The position numbers and the translations under genes are program-made. Positions 18,702-29,068 of a stretch of DNA of 47,606 nt are shown here, piece after piece. Source of the stretch: Campylobacter jejuni (GTDB lineage Bacteria; Campylobacterota; Campylobacteria; Campylobacterales; Campylobacteraceae); assembly GCF_002179165.1 (NCBI RefSeq), contig NZ_NFNY01000031.1, positions 1 to 47,606 on the forward strand. The letters are read 5' to 3'. The notes under the pieces were generated by a model. The model searched no databases. It saw only the letters and a list, made by a program, of their open reading frames with translations, and was not told where the DNA came from. How positions within the stretch are numbered: position 1 is the first letter of the stretch; each line of letters opens with the position of its first letter.

Positions 18702-19661
18702 TTAAAGTCCTATTTTTTCATAAATTTTCTGCATTTTTTCTTTTGCGATTTTTCTAGCCTTACTTGCACCAAAATCTAAAATTTCTCTTATGTGCGAAGG
18801 TTTTTCTAAAAGCTCATTGTATTTCGCTCTTGCATCCTTAAAATAATCATTCACAAGTTCATTTAAATACATTTTAAAATGCCCATAACCTTCACCACCT
18901 TTTTTATAGCGATCCTGCAAGGCCTTTTGCTCATTTTCATCTAAAAATAATTTTGCAATTTTAAATACATTGCAATTTTGCCACTCTTTTGGATCTTCTA
19001 AAGCGGTGCTATCAGTTACTATAGATGAAATTTGCTTTTTTGAAATTTTTTCTGTGGCAAAAATATCAATGGTATTTTGATAAGATTTACTCATTTTAGC
19101 CCCATCGGTTCCTACTACAACAGCTACTTCTTCATTTACTCTAGCTTGTGGCAAGGTAAAAATTTCACCCCATTCGTTATTGACTTTTAAAGCAATATCA
19201 CGTGCGATTTCAACATGTTGAATTTGATCTTTTCCAACCGGAACAACATTAGTATCAAAAAGCAAAATATCAGCCGCCATTAAAACAGGATAAGAAAAAA
19301 GCCCATGTGATGCACTTAATCCTTTGGCGATTTTATCTTTATAGCTATGTGCGCGTTCGAGCAAGCCCATAGGAGTAAATTGCGACAAAATCCAATAAAG
19401 CTCCATTACTTCTTTAATATCGCTTTGAAGCCAAAATACACTTTTTTGCGGATCTATACCAAGACTTAAAAAAGCTGCAGCGGCTTTTAGTGAATTTTGT
19501 TTTAATTTTTCGCCATCTTGAGAAGAAGTCATAGCGTGATAATTTGCGATAAACATAAACATTTCGCTTTCATTTTGTGCTTCAACCATTTGTTTTATAG
19601 CGCCAAAATAATTGCCAATATGTAAATCTCCGCTGGGTTGAAGTCCTGTTAATACTCTCAT
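18702..19661 (-). CDS. trpS: Tryptophanyl-tRNA synthetase
   Basis: TrpS charges tRNA-Trp. The 319-aa class I enzyme shows the HIGH-like motif HIGN at 14-17, preceded by TGLQPSGDL, and the KMSKS loop as GAKMSKS near residue 195. The catalytic-domain segment [17 protein letters not shown] is characteristic. Its start overlaps the aroK stop by four bases. Confidence 0.97.
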   Translation of the reverse strand: MRVLTGLQPSGDLHIGNYFGAIKQMVEAQNESEMFMFIANYHAMTSSQDGEKLKQNSLKAAAAFLSLGIDPQKSVFWLQSDIKEVMELYWILSQFTPMGLLERAHSYKDKIAKGLSASHGLFSYPVLMAADILLFDTNVVPVGKDQIQHVEIARDIALKVNNEWGEIFTLPQARVNEEVAVVVGTDGAKMSKSYQNTIDIFATEKISKKQISSIVTDSTALEDPKEWQNCNVFKIAKLFLDENEQKALQDRYKKGGEGYGHFKMYLNELVNDYFKDARAKYNELLEKPSHIREILDFGASKARKIAKEKMQKIYEKIGL

Positions 19662-20152
19662 AATATTGCCTTTTTTAATTCTTTTACAAGCTCATCAATA
19701 CTTTTATTTTCTATATCTAGCACTAAATTTGCTTTATTTTCGTAAATTTTTAACCTTTCATTATATAATTTTTTTGCTTTATTTTCGTCATAAAAAAGTG
19801 GTCTTTTAGAAATTTCATCTTCGTTTAAACGATTTTTTAAATACAAAAAAGAAGCTTTTAAATATACGCAAAAACCTATATTTTCAAAATTTAAAACATT
19901 GACAAAACCTCCACCACTAGCAATTGTGGCACCTTTACAAGAACAAAAAAAATCCGCCATTTTTTGCTCTTCTTTTCTAAAAAAAACTTCTCCTTTTTCT
20001 TTAAAAATTTCGCTGATTTTTTGATTAAATTTAGCTTCAATCAAATCATCACTATCTAAAAAAACAAGATCATTTTCTCTAGCAAATTCTCTTGCGATAG
20101 TGCTTTTTCCACTACCCATAAAACCAATGAAAATGATATTTTTATTCTTCAT
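19658..20152 (-). CDS. aroK: Shikimate kinase
   Basis: AroK phosphorylates shikimate at the 3-hydroxyl with ATP. I chose the ATG at 20152 (164 aa), which fits the family start; a longer frame to 20182 lies inside der. The Walker A motif GFMGSGKST is at 10-18, the shikimate-binding DSDD follows at about 34-37, an ASGGGFV motif is in the middle, and the lid segment KRPLF precedes the C-terminal helices. The start overlaps the end of der by 11 bases. With aroE this gives two shikimate-pathway genes in the window. Confidence 0.95.
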   Translation of the reverse strand: MKNKNIIFIGFMGSGKSTIAREFARENDLVFLDSDDLIEAKFNQKISEIFKEKGEVFFRKEEQKMADFFCSCKGATIASGGGFVNVLNFENIGFCVYLKASFLYLKNRLNEDEISKRPLFYDENKAKKLYNERLKIYENKANLVLDIENKSIDELVKELKKAIL

Positions 20153-21521
20153 TTTCTTTGCTACCTTTTTTGCGTGAAGCAATCACTAGTGGAACACCTT
20201 CAAAATTAAATTCTTTTCTGATTTTATTTTGCAAATAGCGTTTATAACTAAAATGCAAAGCCTTAGGACGATTCATAATAAGAGCGATTTTTGGCGGTGC
20301 TAAATCGTATTGCACCGCATAATAAATCTTTACTAATTTTCCATAATCATGTGGTAAAGGATGTGCTTTTGTCGCACTTGCGATTAAATCATTAAGTTTT
20401 GAAGTTGGAATTTTTTGCGTGAAATTCTCAAAAACTTCTAAAATTTTATCAAGCAATACATGCACTCTTTTTCCACTTAAAGCCGAAACGCTAACAATAG
20501 GTGCATAAGCTAGGAATTTAAAGCGATCAAGTCTTAATTCTTTTACCACTTTATCGAATTCAAATTCTGTTTTATCCCATTTATTTAGCACAATAATAAC
20601 ACCTAAATAATGCTTTGCTACAAGTCCGGCTATGCGTTCATCTAATTCATTAAAACCTTCATTGGCATCTAAAACTAAAAGTGCGATTTGAGATTTTTCT
20701 AAAATTTTTTCTGTTCGGTTGAGCGCAAAGCGTTCAAGTCCTTGAATTTTACCGCGTTTTCTAATGCCTGCTGTATCTATAAATTCTATCATTTTATCTT
20801 TATGGATAATACTTTCATTTACAGGATCGATAGTCGTTCCAGCAACGCTACTTACCACACTTCTTTCTTGTTTCACTAAGGCATTTAAAAGGCTTGATTT
20901 TCCTACATTTACCCGTCCTACAATACCCACTCTAATGTGACTAAGATCCACTTCTTTAAATTTAAATTCTTTTCCCTCTTCATAATGCTCTAAAAAATCT
21001 TCCAAATCTTCTTCTTCATCGGGAATTAAAAACTTTTCATCTAAAAATTTTTCAAGCCAAACATAAAGCTCATCAAGTCCGACATTATGCGTAACTGAAA
21101 GATTAAAAATCTCTTTTACTCCAAAATTTGCAAATTCCCACGCTCTTTCTTCATCTTTTTTATTATCCACTTTATTAATCACTAGGGCGATAGGTTTCCC
21201 TAGTTTTTTTAAAGAATAAAAAAATTGTCTATCTTCATCATCAGGAGCTAATTTTCCATCGACTAAATAAAGGATAATATCGCTTTCTTTAGCGACTTTT
21301 AAAGTATTTTTTTTGACATTTTTAAAAAGCTCATCACTTTCATCAAGTCCGCCACTATCAATAAGCAGGGCTTTTTTGGAAAGAATTTCAACCTCGATTT
21401 TATTTGTATCTCTTGTAGTGCCTGAAATATCGCTTGTAATGGCTATTCTTTGTCTTGCTATTCTGTTAAAAAGGCTTGATTTTCCTACATTTGGTTTGCC
21501 TATAAGTATAATGCTTTGCAT
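20142..21521 (-). CDS. der: Ribosome-assembly GTPase Der (EngA)
   Basis: Der is an essential GTPase for 50S subunit maturation. The 459-aa protein has two consecutive Era-like G domains, each with a P-loop: GKPNVGKSS at about 8-16 and GRVNVGKSS near 200. Matching G3 motifs are DSGG in the first domain and DTAG in the second, and NKVD and NKWD are the G4 motifs. A KH-like C-terminal domain (about 370-459) ends in a basic tail [12 protein letters not shown]. It is first in the der-aroK-trpS-serS-pflB run. In E. coli bamB lies just before der; here the BamB-like gene is 10 kb away. Confidence 0.97.
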   Translation of the reverse strand: MQSIILIGKPNVGKSSLFNRIARQRIAITSDISGTTRDTNKIEVEILSKKALLIDSGGLDESDELFKNVKKNTLKVAKESDIILYLVDGKLAPDDEDRQFFYSLKKLGKPIALVINKVDNKKDEERAWEFANFGVKEIFNLSVTHNVGLDELYVWLEKFLDEKFLIPDEEEDLEDFLEHYEEGKEFKFKEVDLSHIRVGIVGRVNVGKSSLLNALVKQERSVVSSVAGTTIDPVNESIIHKDKMIEFIDTAGIRKRGKIQGLERFALNRTEKILEKSQIALLVLDANEGFNELDERIAGLVAKHYLGVIIVLNKWDKTEFEFDKVVKELRLDRFKFLAYAPIVSVSALSGKRVHVLLDKILEVFENFTQKIPTSKLNDLIASATKAHPLPHDYGKLVKIYYAVQYDLAPPKIALIMNRPKALHFSYKRYLQNKIRKEFNFEGVPLVIASRKKGSKENEE

Positions 21522-21551
21522 TTTTATCCTAAATTATATTTTTAAATAAAG

Positions 21552-21557
21552 ATTATA
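21552..21557 (-). promoter_or_regulatory. Predicted -10 box of der
   Basis: The minus strand reads TATAAT 30 bases before the der start, in the 103-base divergent spacer. No strong -35 is visible. Confidence 0.5.
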
Positions 21558-21590
21558 TAAAATTTGGCTTAATATTAAGCAAAAAAAGAT

Positions 21591-21596
21591 TAGAAT
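21591..21596 (+). promoter_or_regulatory. Predicted -10 box of the DMT transporter-kdsA operon
   Basis: TAGAAT lies 28 bases before the ATG at 21625, preceded by an A-rich stretch. CAAGGAAAT is the ribosome site. It probably drives the run transporter-kdsA-ribH-nusB-pyrF. Confidence 0.45.
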
Positions 21597-21624
21597 TAGC
21601 CAGAATTTAATCAAGGAAATAAAG

Positions 21625-22557
21625 ATGCTAAGGGTAATTAAACACAATTTGGGAATTTATTTTATGATTTTAGCTTGTCTTGATTTTGCCTTAATGGGTG
21701 CTTGTGCTAAAATTTTAAGCAAAGAGATGAGTTCAATTGAAATTATGTTTTTTAGAAATATCATAGGAATATTTTTTATACTTTATCTTCTAAAACGCTC
21801 TAAAGTCCACAAGGAAGGCGGACATTTTTGGCTTTTAGTATTTCGTGGAGTGGTTGGCACACTTTCTCTTTATATGTTTTTTTATAATGTTTCAAATATT
21901 ACTTTAGGCGGTGCTTTTGCTTTTCAAAAAACCGCACCCATATTTATCACTTTAATTGCTTTTATTATTTTTAAAGAAAATATAGGATTTAAGGGTTGGA
22001 TAGGAATTTTGATTGCATTTAGCGGAGTACTTTTAATCGCTCAACCTTGGGCAGATAATGCTTCGCATTCGGGTTTTGATTTAAAAAATTCACTCATAGG
22101 AATTACAAGTGGATTCTTAGCGGCTTTAGCTCTTACAAGCGTGAGAGAACTTAGAAAATCCTACGCCACAGAACAAATTGCTTTTTCTTTTATATTTTTA
22201 GGCACTCTAATGCCTTTAATTTCTATGATAGCTGCTGAATTTTTTGTTCCAAAACATCTTGATTCTATGCACTTAGACTTTATCTTAGCACCTTTTGTAA
22301 TGCCTAGCTTTAAAGCTTGGATTATTATTTTCATTATGGGAACTTTAGGAGCTATTTATCAAATTCATGTTACCAAAGCTTATGGCATAGCTAAACAAGC
22401 AGGAGTAGTTGCGGGCGTGAGTTATCTTGATGTCGTTTTTAGTATGATAATAGGCATAATTTTAGGAGATAATTTACCAAGTGCTATGGTTTTTTTGGGT
22501 ATAATAGGCATTATTTTTGGTGGATTAATTTTAGTAAGAAATAAAGGAAATAAATGA
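21625..22557 (+). CDS. EamA-family (DMT superfamily) membrane transporter
   Basis: The 310-aa protein has about ten predicted membrane helices in two EamA repeats. The first contains [24 protein letters not shown], and the second [25 protein letters not shown]. Family members export or import small metabolites such as amino acids, nucleosides or sugars; the substrate cannot be read from sequence. Its stop overlaps the kdsA start as ATGA, so it leads an operon of cofactor and envelope genes, and export of one of their intermediates is conceivable but unsupported. Confidence 0.85.
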   Translation: MLRVIKHNLGIYFMILACLDFALMGACAKILSKEMSSIEIMFFRNIIGIFFILYLLKRSKVHKEGGHFWLLVFRGVVGTLSLYMFFYNVSNITLGGAFAFQKTAPIFITLIAFIIFKENIGFKGWIGILIAFSGVLLIAQPWADNASHSGFDLKNSLIGITSGFLAALALTSVRELRKSYATEQIAFSFIFLGTLMPLISMIAAEFFVPKHLDSMHLDFILAPFVMPSFKAWIIIFIMGTLGAIYQIHVTKAYGIAKQAGVVAGVSYLDVVFSMIIGIILGDNLPSAMVFLGIIGIIFGGLILVRNKGNK

Positions 22558-23360
22558 GAAAAATGATATTAATCGCTGGTCCTTGCGTGATAGAAAGCAA
22601 AGATTTGGTTTTTAAAGTAGCAGAAGAATTAAAAGAATTTAATGAGAATGAAAATATAGAATTTTATTTTAAATCAAGTTTTGATAAAGCAAATCGCACG
22701 AGTATTGATTCTTTTCGTGGGCCTGGACTTGAAGAAGGGCTTAAAATTTTACAAAGCGTAAAAGATGAATTTAATATGAAAATTTTAACCGATATTCACG
22801 AAAGTACACAAGCAGCAAGCGTAAGCGAAGTGGCTGATGTCTTGCAAATTCCTGCTTTTTTATGTCGCCAAACAGATTTATTAGTCGCAGCAGCCAAAAC
22901 AAAAGCAAAAGTTAATATTAAAAAAGGACAATTTTTAAATCCAAGCGATATTAAATACAGCGTTAAAAAAGTGCTTCAAACGCGTAGTATAGAAGAAGAA
23001 GGTTATGAAGTGGCAGATGAAAACGGGATTTTTGTGGCTGAAAGAGGAGCGAGTTTTGGCTATGGAAATTTAGTCGTGGATATGCGTTCTTTAGTCATAA
23101 TGCGTGAATTTGCACCTGTGATTTTTGATGCAACACATAGTGTGCAAATGCCAGGAGCTGCGGGTGGAAGCAGTGGTGGAAAAAGCGAATTTGTAGAACC
23201 TTTAGCAAGAGCTGCAGCTGCTGTGGGTGTAGATGGCTTTTTCTTTGAAACACATATTAATCCTTGCAAAGCCCTATGCGATGGACCAAATATGCTTGAT
23301 TTAACAAGACTTAAAAATTGTGTAAAAACACTTTTAGAAATTCAAAATATTATAAAATAA
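22554..23360 (+). CDS. kdsA: 3-deoxy-D-manno-octulosonate 8-phosphate synthase
   Basis: KdsA condenses phosphoenolpyruvate with arabinose 5-phosphate to form KDO-8-phosphate for the lipooligosaccharide core. The 268-aa protein carries the family signatures IAGPCVIES at 7-15, [36 protein letters not shown] and [19 protein letters not shown]. The cysteine in IAGPCVIES (Cys11) suggests a metal-dependent form, but that class also needs other ligands I did not check one by one. It overlaps the transporter by four bases and precedes ribH by nine. Confidence 0.97.
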   Translation: MRKMILIAGPCVIESKDLVFKVAEELKEFNENENIEFYFKSSFDKANRTSIDSFRGPGLEEGLKILQSVKDEFNMKILTDIHESTQAASVSEVADVLQIPAFLCRQTDLLVAAAKTKAKVNIKKGQFLNPSDIKYSVKKVLQTRSIEEEGYEVADENGIFVAERGASFGYGNLVVDMRSLVIMREFAPVIFDATHSVQMPGAAGGSSGGKSEFVEPLARAAAAVGVDGFFFETHINPCKALCDGPNMLDLTRLKNCVKTLLEIQNIIK

Positions 23361-23369
23361 AGGAAAAAA

Positions 23370-23840
23370 ATGACTATAATCGAAGGAAAATTACAACTTA
23401 AAGGCGATGAAAAAATCGCTATTATCAATGCAAGATTTAATCACATCATTACAGACAGATTAGTAGAAGGTGCAAAAGACGCTTTTTTAAGACATGGCGG
23501 AAAAGAGGAAAATTTAAGCCTTATTTTAGTTCCTGGTGCTTTTGAACTTCCTTATGCACTAAAAAAAGCAATTGAAAGCAAAAAATTTGACGCGATTTGT
23601 TGTGTGGGTGCGGTGATTCGTGGATCGACTCCACATTTTGACTATGTTTCAGCAGAAACAACTAAAGGCATTGCAAATGTGAGCTTAAACCACAACACTC
23701 CTGTCAGTTTTGGTGTTTTAACTACTGATACCATAGAACAAGCCATAGAAAGAGCGGGAAGCAAAGCCGGAAACAAAGGTTTTGAGGCAATGACTACTCT
23801 TATAGAAATGCTAAATCTTAATGATATTTTAAAGGCTTAA
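23370..23840 (+). CDS. ribH: 6,7-dimethyl-8-ribityllumazine synthase
   Basis: RibH forms 6,7-dimethyl-8-ribityllumazine, the penultimate riboflavin intermediate. The 156-aa protein has the usual [10 protein letters not shown] start region, VPGAFELP at about 54-61, the active-site [14 protein letters not shown] with the catalytic histidine, and [28 protein letters not shown] precedes the ATG. nusB begins one base after its stop, the widely conserved ribH-nusB pairing. Confidence 0.97.
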   Translation: MTIIEGKLQLKGDEKIAIINARFNHIITDRLVEGAKDAFLRHGGKEENLSLILVPGAFELPYALKKAIESKKFDAICCVGAVIRGSTPHFDYVSAETTKGIANVSLNHNTPVSFGVLTTDTIEQAIERAGSKAGNKGFEAMTTLIEMLNLNDILKA

Positions 23841-23841
23841 G

Positions 23842-24240
23842 ATGGCAACAAGACATCAGGTGAGGCAAAGTGTTATTTCTTTGCTTTATGCATTAGAAAT
23901 GAATGAAAAAAACGAAAATTTTATCAATGAGTTTTTAGATGAAAAAAAAATTCGCAACGAACAAAAAAATTTTACTCTAAGTTTATATCAAGGGATTTCT
24001 CAAAACATTAGCAATATTGATGAAAATTTAAATTTTCATTTAAATGAAAATGAAATCGCAAAATTAGGCCACATCGAAAGAGCTATTTTAAGACTGGGGG
24101 CTTATGAAATTCTTTTTACCGATACACCTAGTGCTATTGTGATTAACGAAGCCATCGAACTTGCCAAAGAACTTGCTAATGATAATTCTCCTAAATTTAT
24201 CAATGGAGTTTTAGATAGTCTAACGAAGGCTAAAAAATGA
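23842..24240 (+). CDS. nusB: Transcription antitermination factor NusB
   Basis: NusB binds boxA RNA with NusE (S10) and supports antitermination of rRNA operons. The 132-aa all-helical protein begins with the RNA-binding [18 protein letters not shown] region and ends with [11 protein letters not shown], both typical. The [16 protein letters not shown] core and the [14 protein letters not shown] helix are well conserved. Its stop overlaps the pyrF start by four bases. Confidence 0.97.
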   Translation: MATRHQVRQSVISLLYALEMNEKNENFINEFLDEKKIRNEQKNFTLSLYQGISQNISNIDENLNFHLNENEIAKLGHIERAILRLGAYEILFTDTPSAIVINEAIELAKELANDNSPKFINGVLDSLTKAKK

Positions 24241-25079
24241 AACTTTGTGTTGCGCTTGACTTAGCCACTAAGGAAGAATGTTTCGAACTTGCCAAAAATC
24301 TAAAAGGCTTAGATCTTTGGCTTAAAGTGGGTCTAAGAGCTTATTTAAGAGATGGTTTTAAATTCATAGAAGAATTAAAAAAAATTGATAATTTTAAAAT
24401 TTTTCTTGATCTTAAAATCCACGATATTCCAAATACTATGGCTGATGCTTGCGAAGAAATTTCAAAATTGGGTGCTGATATGATCAATATTCATGCAAGT
24501 GCTGGAAAAATCGCTATGCAAGAAGTTATGAACCGGCTAAATGCTTTAAATAAACGCCCTTTGGTTTTAGCAGTTTCAGCACTCACTAGCTTTGATGAAG
24601 AAAATTTCCATAGCATCTATAAACAAAATATCGATGAAGCAGTGATTAATTTCTCTAAAATGAGTTATGAAAATGGGCTTGATGGTATGGTTTGTTCCGT
24701 TTTTGAAAGTAAAAAAATTAAAGAAAATACAAATTTAAATTTTCTCACTCTAACTCCAGGAATTCGCCCTTTTGGCGAAGAGAGTAACGATCAAAAACGC
24801 GTGGCTAATTTAGCAATGGCTAAAGAAAATTTAAGCGATTTTATAGTTATTGGAAGACCTATTTACAAAGCAGAAAATCCAAAAGAACTTTGTAAAAAAA
24901 TTCTAAAAAATATTAATAATAAAAAAAATATTAATGAAAAATATCTAGAGCAAAATTATGAAGAAATTCAAAAAGAAGAATGGGGTATTTGTGAAAATTT
25001 TGAAGAATGGATCAAAGCACAACCTGATAAAGAAAAAGCTTTGAAAGAATTTTATGTAAAGTGTGGGATAAAATATTGA
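24237..25079 (+). CDS. pyrF: Orotidine 5'-phosphate decarboxylase with a C-terminal extension
   Basis: PyrF converts OMP to UMP in pyrimidine synthesis. The TIM-barrel core has the catalytic [12 protein letters not shown] stretch (Asp58, Lys60, Asp63), TLTPGIRPF, and the phosphate-binding VIGRPI at 204-209. The family, including C. jejuni PyrF as I recall it (226 aa), ends near residue 228. Here the frame continues about 52 residues through an A8 tract (24921-24928) into an acidic, helical tail containing [14 protein letters not shown]. Loss or gain of one A would end the protein just after the core. The tail has no known role. The stop overlaps the start region of the next gene. Confidence 0.9.
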   Translation: MKLCVALDLATKEECFELAKNLKGLDLWLKVGLRAYLRDGFKFIEELKKIDNFKIFLDLKIHDIPNTMADACEEISKLGADMINIHASAGKIAMQEVMNRLNALNKRPLVLAVSALTSFDEENFHSIYKQNIDEAVINFSKMSYENGLDGMVCSVFESKKIKENTNLNFLTLTPGIRPFGEESNDQKRVANLAMAKENLSDFIVIGRPIYKAENPKELCKKILKNINNKKNINEKYLEQNYEEIQKEEWGICENFEEWIKAQPDKEKALKEFYVKCGIKY

Positions 25080-25873
25080 GTTATCAACAATTAGAATGCG
25101 ACTATTTTAATCTTTATAATCAATTTCTCAGTGTAGATTTTCAAATTTCACTATTTGAAAAAAATCATAGAACCTTAATCAAAGATTTTGTATTTTTTTA
25201 CCATCAAATTTTAAAACAAAAAGATTTTAATTATTTGCTAGGCGTAAGAAATAAAATTGCTTTAAAAGTACAAAATTATATGCAAGAGTATTCCACTTCT
25301 CCAAAGGATTTAAGTCTTATTTGCCTAAGAGAAAGCAAGCATATAGAGTTTTTCCAAATTTTTTATAAAGCCTTAGCTTATTTTGTTGCTTTCAGAAAAA
25401 AATTTGATGAAAAGCAAAAAATTGAAAATTTAATTTCTAATATTAATGAATGCTTTGGCTATCATTTTTTAAATTCAGATTTTGATAATCTCAAAAAATT
25501 CCAAAAAAGCGATCTTTTTGCACTTCCTGAAAAATGTTTAAAATATTTTCATTATGCTATGATTCATCTTTGTTTGATGGTTTTAAATCCTTTAAACTTT
25601 AAAGATTCTAATCAACATCTTGAAAAAGCAATTAACTATTTAATTGATGGAACTTTTGAAATTTACGAACTCATTTTTAAAGAATATTTTTTGCTTTTTC
25701 CAAAAGATGAAAATTTAAAAGATGAACTTAGAAAATTAAAAGATTTAGAATTTAAAATTTTAATGCAAGAAGTTTCAAGGGTTAAATTACTAAGTCATTA
25801 TAAAGAACTTTGCGAAGAAATATTTTATAATATAGAACTTGGTAAATTAGTGCAAAAATTAATCTCATATTAA
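25061..25873 (+). CDS. Helical protein of unknown function
   Basis: The 270-aa frame starts with GTG at 25061, or possibly with TTG at 25076, which would overlap the pyrF stop as TTGA; no strong ribosome site separates them. It is almost entirely helical with many aromatic residues and six or more cysteines, and has no signal peptide. I recognise no domain; it corresponds to Cj0380c. Close packing behind pyrF suggests co-transcription. Confidence 0.7.
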   Translation: MWDKILSYQQLECDYFNLYNQFLSVDFQISLFEKNHRTLIKDFVFFYHQILKQKDFNYLLGVRNKIALKVQNYMQEYSTSPKDLSLICLRESKHIEFFQIFYKALAYFVAFRKKFDEKQKIENLISNINECFGYHFLNSDFDNLKKFQKSDLFALPEKCLKYFHYAMIHLCLMVLNPLNFKDSNQHLEKAINYLIDGTFEIYELIFKEYFLLFPKDENLKDELRKLKDLEFKILMQEVSRVKLLSHYKELCEEIFYNIELGKLVQKLISY

Positions 25874-25879
25874 CATTGT

Positions 25880-25885
25880 TATAGT
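25880..25885 (+). promoter_or_regulatory. Possible -10 box of msrPQ
   Basis: TATAGT lies 32 bases before the msrP ATG in the 44-base spacer, and AACAAGGAAAA is the ribosome site. Support is limited to this match. Confidence 0.35.
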
Positions 25886-25917
25886 TTAATAATAAAAATT
25901 TTTAACAAGGAAAAATT

Positions 25918-26811
25918 ATGATTATAACACCAGAAAATCTGTATAAAAAAAGAAGAGAATTTATTAAACTTGGAACAGGGGCTTTAATCAGTTCCTCTTT
26001 GCTTGCTTCTAAACTTTCTGCTTTAAATTTCATAAGTGATACAAATCCAAATAAACTTGAAATTAGTGATGAAGAACTTGCAACAAATTATGTCAATTTT
26101 TATGAATTTTCAACCGATAAAAAAAGAGCGGTATTTTTAGCCCAAAATTTCAATACTCAAAATTGGAAAATAGATATTAGCGGAGAAATTGAAAAACCTT
26201 TAACTTTAAATATGGAAGATATTTTAAAATTTCCATTAGAAGAAAGAATTTACCGCTTTCGTTGCGTTGAAACTTGGTCTATGGTTGTGCCTTGGATAGG
26301 TGTTGAATTGCGTAATTTAATTGAAATGGCAAAACCTACAAGCGAAGCCAAATTTATCAAATTTACAACCCTTTTAGACAAAAAGCAATTTCCTGATCAA
26401 GATGCTTTATTTCCAACCATTGATTATCCTTATGTGGAAGGACTTCGTATGGATGAAGCAATGCACCCACTTACTTTACTTGCTGTGGGCATATATAAAA
26501 AACCTTTAAAACCGCAAAATGGAGCACCGATTCGCCTTGTAGTGCCTTGGAAATATGGTTTTAAAAGTATTAAATCCATAGTAAAAATAGAATTTGTAAA
26601 AGAACAACCTATCAGCACTTGGCAAAATTATGCCCCAAATGAGTATGGTTTTTATGCCAATGTTAATCCTAAAGTATCACATCCTAGATGGTCACAAGCT
26701 AATGAAAGGGCTTTAGGAGATTTTTTCACTAAACCAACCCTAATGTTTAATGGCTATGAAAAAGAAGTCGCAAATCTTTATGCGGGTATGGATTTAAAGG
26801 TAAATTATTAA
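25918..26811 (+). CDS. msrP: Periplasmic methionine sulfoxide reductase, molybdopterin subunit
   Basis: MsrP (YedY) repairs methionine sulfoxide in periplasmic proteins, using electrons from the quinone pool delivered by MsrQ. The 297-aa precursor has a twin-arginine signal (Arg12-Arg13 in KKRREFIKLG) and a hydrophobic stretch to about residue 37, so it is exported folded with its Mo cofactor. The Mo ligand is Cys116 in RFRCVETW. The GAPIRLVVPWKYGFKSIKSI segment is the cofactor-binding signature. The stop shares a base with the msrQ start (TAATG). It matches Cj0379c. Confidence 0.95.
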   Translation: MIITPENLYKKRREFIKLGTGALISSSLLASKLSALNFISDTNPNKLEISDEELATNYVNFYEFSTDKKRAVFLAQNFNTQNWKIDISGEIEKPLTLNMEDILKFPLEERIYRFRCVETWSMVVPWIGVELRNLIEMAKPTSEAKFIKFTTLLDKKQFPDQDALFPTIDYPYVEGLRMDEAMHPLTLLAVGIYKKPLKPQNGAPIRLVVPWKYGFKSIKSIVKIEFVKEQPISTWQNYAPNEYGFYANVNPKVSHPRWSQANERALGDFFTKPTLMFNGYEKEVANLYAGMDLKVNY

Positions 26812-27359
26812 TGCACGCAAAATACTTCAGATTTCTTGCCTATGTCGCTTTTTTAACAAGTTTAATCTATGGCTTTTATCAAATTTTAAAAGCCTTTGAT
26901 TTTGTAAAAGAAGCCTATTTTTACACAGGAATTTTTGCTTTAATTTTTCTAAATTTAAGCCTCTTCTTTTCTTTGTGCAAATTTAAGAAAACCAAAACTT
27001 ATCCTAAAACACTAGGAATTTTTGCTGCATTTTGGGCGATTTTACACTTTTTAAATTATTTTATATTTGATAGAAACGCACAAATTTCAAGGCTTTTTGA
27101 TGATATTTCCCATCGCTTACTAGAAGCGAGTGGCTTTCTTGCTTTTATTATTATATTTTTTATGCTTTTAAGCTCTTTTAAAACTTTTAAAAAACTTGAA
27201 AAAATAAGAAAATTAGGATATTTATGTCTTATCTTAGCAAGTTATCATTATTTTCTAAGTCCTAAAATCCCTATGTTTTGGGAATGGAGTGCTTTAATTA
27301 TTAGTTTTTTTTATTTTGCCATTCGCTATTTAAAAGTTCTTTGGATAAAGAAAAATTAA
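26811..27359 (+). CDS. msrQ: Heme-binding membrane subunit MsrQ
   Basis: MsrQ (YedZ) is a b-type heme quinol-dependent membrane protein passing electrons to MsrP. The 182-aa protein has about six helices. Candidate heme histidines lie in FWAILHFLNYF, the DDISHRLLEASGF helix and SYHYFLSP, matching the ferric-reductase-like fold. It overlaps msrP by one base. Its last four bases overlap the convergent AAA ATPase stop. Confidence 0.93.
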   Translation: MHAKYFRFLAYVAFLTSLIYGFYQILKAFDFVKEAYFYTGIFALIFLNLSLFFSLCKFKKTKTYPKTLGIFAAFWAILHFLNYFIFDRNAQISRLFDDISHRLLEASGFLAFIIIFFMLLSSFKTFKKLEKIRKLGYLCLILASYHYFLSPKIPMFWEWSALIISFFYFAIRYLKVLWIKKN

Positions 27360-29068
27360 AAACCAACAATTTTACTTTTATCAAAACTTGAATTTAATTC
27401 TTTTTGTATGCTTTCTATAAAATCTTGCATTCTAAATATTCCATCGTAAGATACTGCTACTTTTAAAGCAGTATTTTTTACCACCATTAAAATTTGTGCT
27501 CCGCTTAGTTCATAATTTGCCAAAATATTTATATCAAAAGATTTTTCAAAAGTTGCTTTTTTAGGTAAAAATTTTTGCCAAATTTTAAGCCTATCTTTAA
27601 AATCAGGTTTTTTAAATTCGATTTTATAATCAAATCTTCTTGAAAAAGCACTATCTAAACTTTCTAAAAAATTCGTTGTTGCGATGATTACACCACTAAA
27701 ACGCTCAATTTGTTCTAAAAAAATATTTTGCATTTGATTGTGCATTTTATCGCTACCACTACTACTTTCCACTCTTGTGCTTAAAAACTGATCGGCTTCA
27801 TTTAAAAGCAAAATGGGACTTTGTTTACAAGTTTGGACTATATTTTTGTAAGTATCAAAAATTTTCCTAACATTCTGTTCACTTTCTCCAACCCATTTGC
27901 TAAGAATTTTAGAACAATCAAAGCTAAGAACAGACTTTTTCATCGACTTTGCCATAGCTAAAGCCGACATTGTTTTTCCTGTGCCTGCAGGTCCATAAAA
28001 AATGATTTTAGCCTCTATATTTTTATTACTCTTAATTCCCCAAGAATTAAGCCTTTCAAGCACTTTTTTATCTTGCTGTTTTAAAATATTTTCTAAAAGC
28101 TCTTTAGTGTTTTGTGGCATAATAATATCATTAATATCTGTGCTGGGTTCTATAAGCTCAAATATATCCTGATCTTTTAAAACGCTTTCGATTTTAATTT
28201 TCTTGCTTTGTTTAGGTTCAAAATTTATAATTCTTTGCAAAATTTCATCTGTAATAAAAAAGCTTTTAGAAATATCTCCAAAAACATTTAAATATTCATC
28301 ATACTCTATCAAATTTAAAAGAGGTGCATTTTCTTGTAATAATTTTTTATTTTTATGCCTTTCTAAATCATTTTCGCTGACCAATGAAAGTAAAAAATTC
28401 ATCTCTCTTGATGCTGAATTTTCATTATTTAAAGTATATTCTTCCTTAAGAAGTGCTAGAAAAATGATTTGCTCCTTATGCTCAAGATTATACTCTTTAA
28501 AAATATCTGCTAAAACATTATAAAATTTACTCTTTTTAAGTCTTTCTTTAATATGTTTTTCATAAAGCTTAATTTGTGTTTTTAACTCACTACTATAAGC
28601 ACTTTTTCGTATAAAACTTAACCTTTCATATAGCTCAACTCTTATAAATTCATCTTTTAAATACTCTAAATATTCTAAATAAGTTTCTTTCTTTTCAAAA
28701 TTTAAGCTAGGTTTTGTTTCCAAAAACTCCAAAAAATACTCACTTAAACTAAGCTCACTTTGCAATAAACTTAAGATTAAAATTTGACTTTTATTACTTT
28801 CCATACTTTTAAAAAAGCTTGAGTTTTGATTGATAAAACCTCTTTCAATGAGTCTTTTTAAATCTTCTAAGGCATCCAAATAAGAATACTTTTCATTACC
28901 AAAAATCCCTGATAATAAAGCAAAAGCATTAATTGAAAAAATAGAAACAACATAATTTCTGCAAAGTTCTCTTAATATCAAAGCTTCATTTTTTGAACAT
29001 TTTAATTCTTTATATATTTGACTTTCTTCTACATTTTTAAGACTTAAAAATTCCTTCAATTTAACCAT
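27356..29068 (-). CDS. AAA-family ATPase with long helical N-terminal region
   Basis: The 570-aa protein has a helical N-terminal half (about 1-320) without a recognised domain and a C-terminal AAA module. Walker A is GPAGTGKT at 359-366 and Walker B is ILLLNEAD at 419-426, where the usual Asp before Glu is Asn423 but the catalytic Glu424 is present. Sensor 1 is ATTN at 463-466, and arginines in SAFSRRFD (477-478) are candidate fingers. KWVGESEQNVRKIF at 391-404 resembles the pore and ISS region of SpoVK/katanin-like AAA proteins, so it probably remodels a protein partner. It overlaps by one base the upstream exported protein gene and matches Cj0377. Confidence 0.85.
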   Translation of the reverse strand: MVKLKEFLSLKNVEESQIYKELKCSKNEALILRELCRNYVVSIFSINAFALLSGIFGNEKYSYLDALEDLKRLIERGFINQNSSFFKSMESNKSQILILSLLQSELSLSEYFLEFLETKPSLNFEKKETYLEYLEYLKDEFIRVELYERLSFIRKSAYSSELKTQIKLYEKHIKERLKKSKFYNVLADIFKEYNLEHKEQIIFLALLKEEYTLNNENSASREMNFLLSLVSENDLERHKNKKLLQENAPLLNLIEYDEYLNVFGDISKSFFITDEILQRIINFEPKQSKKIKIESVLKDQDIFELIEPSTDINDIIMPQNTKELLENILKQQDKKVLERLNSWGIKSNKNIEAKIIFYGPAGTGKTMSALAMAKSMKKSVLSFDCSKILSKWVGESEQNVRKIFDTYKNIVQTCKQSPILLLNEADQFLSTRVESSSGSDKMHNQMQNIFLEQIERFSGVIIATTNFLESLDSAFSRRFDYKIEFKKPDFKDRLKIWQKFLPKKATFEKSFDINILANYELSGAQILMVVKNTALKVAVSYDGIFRMQDFIESIQKELNSSFDKSKIVGF

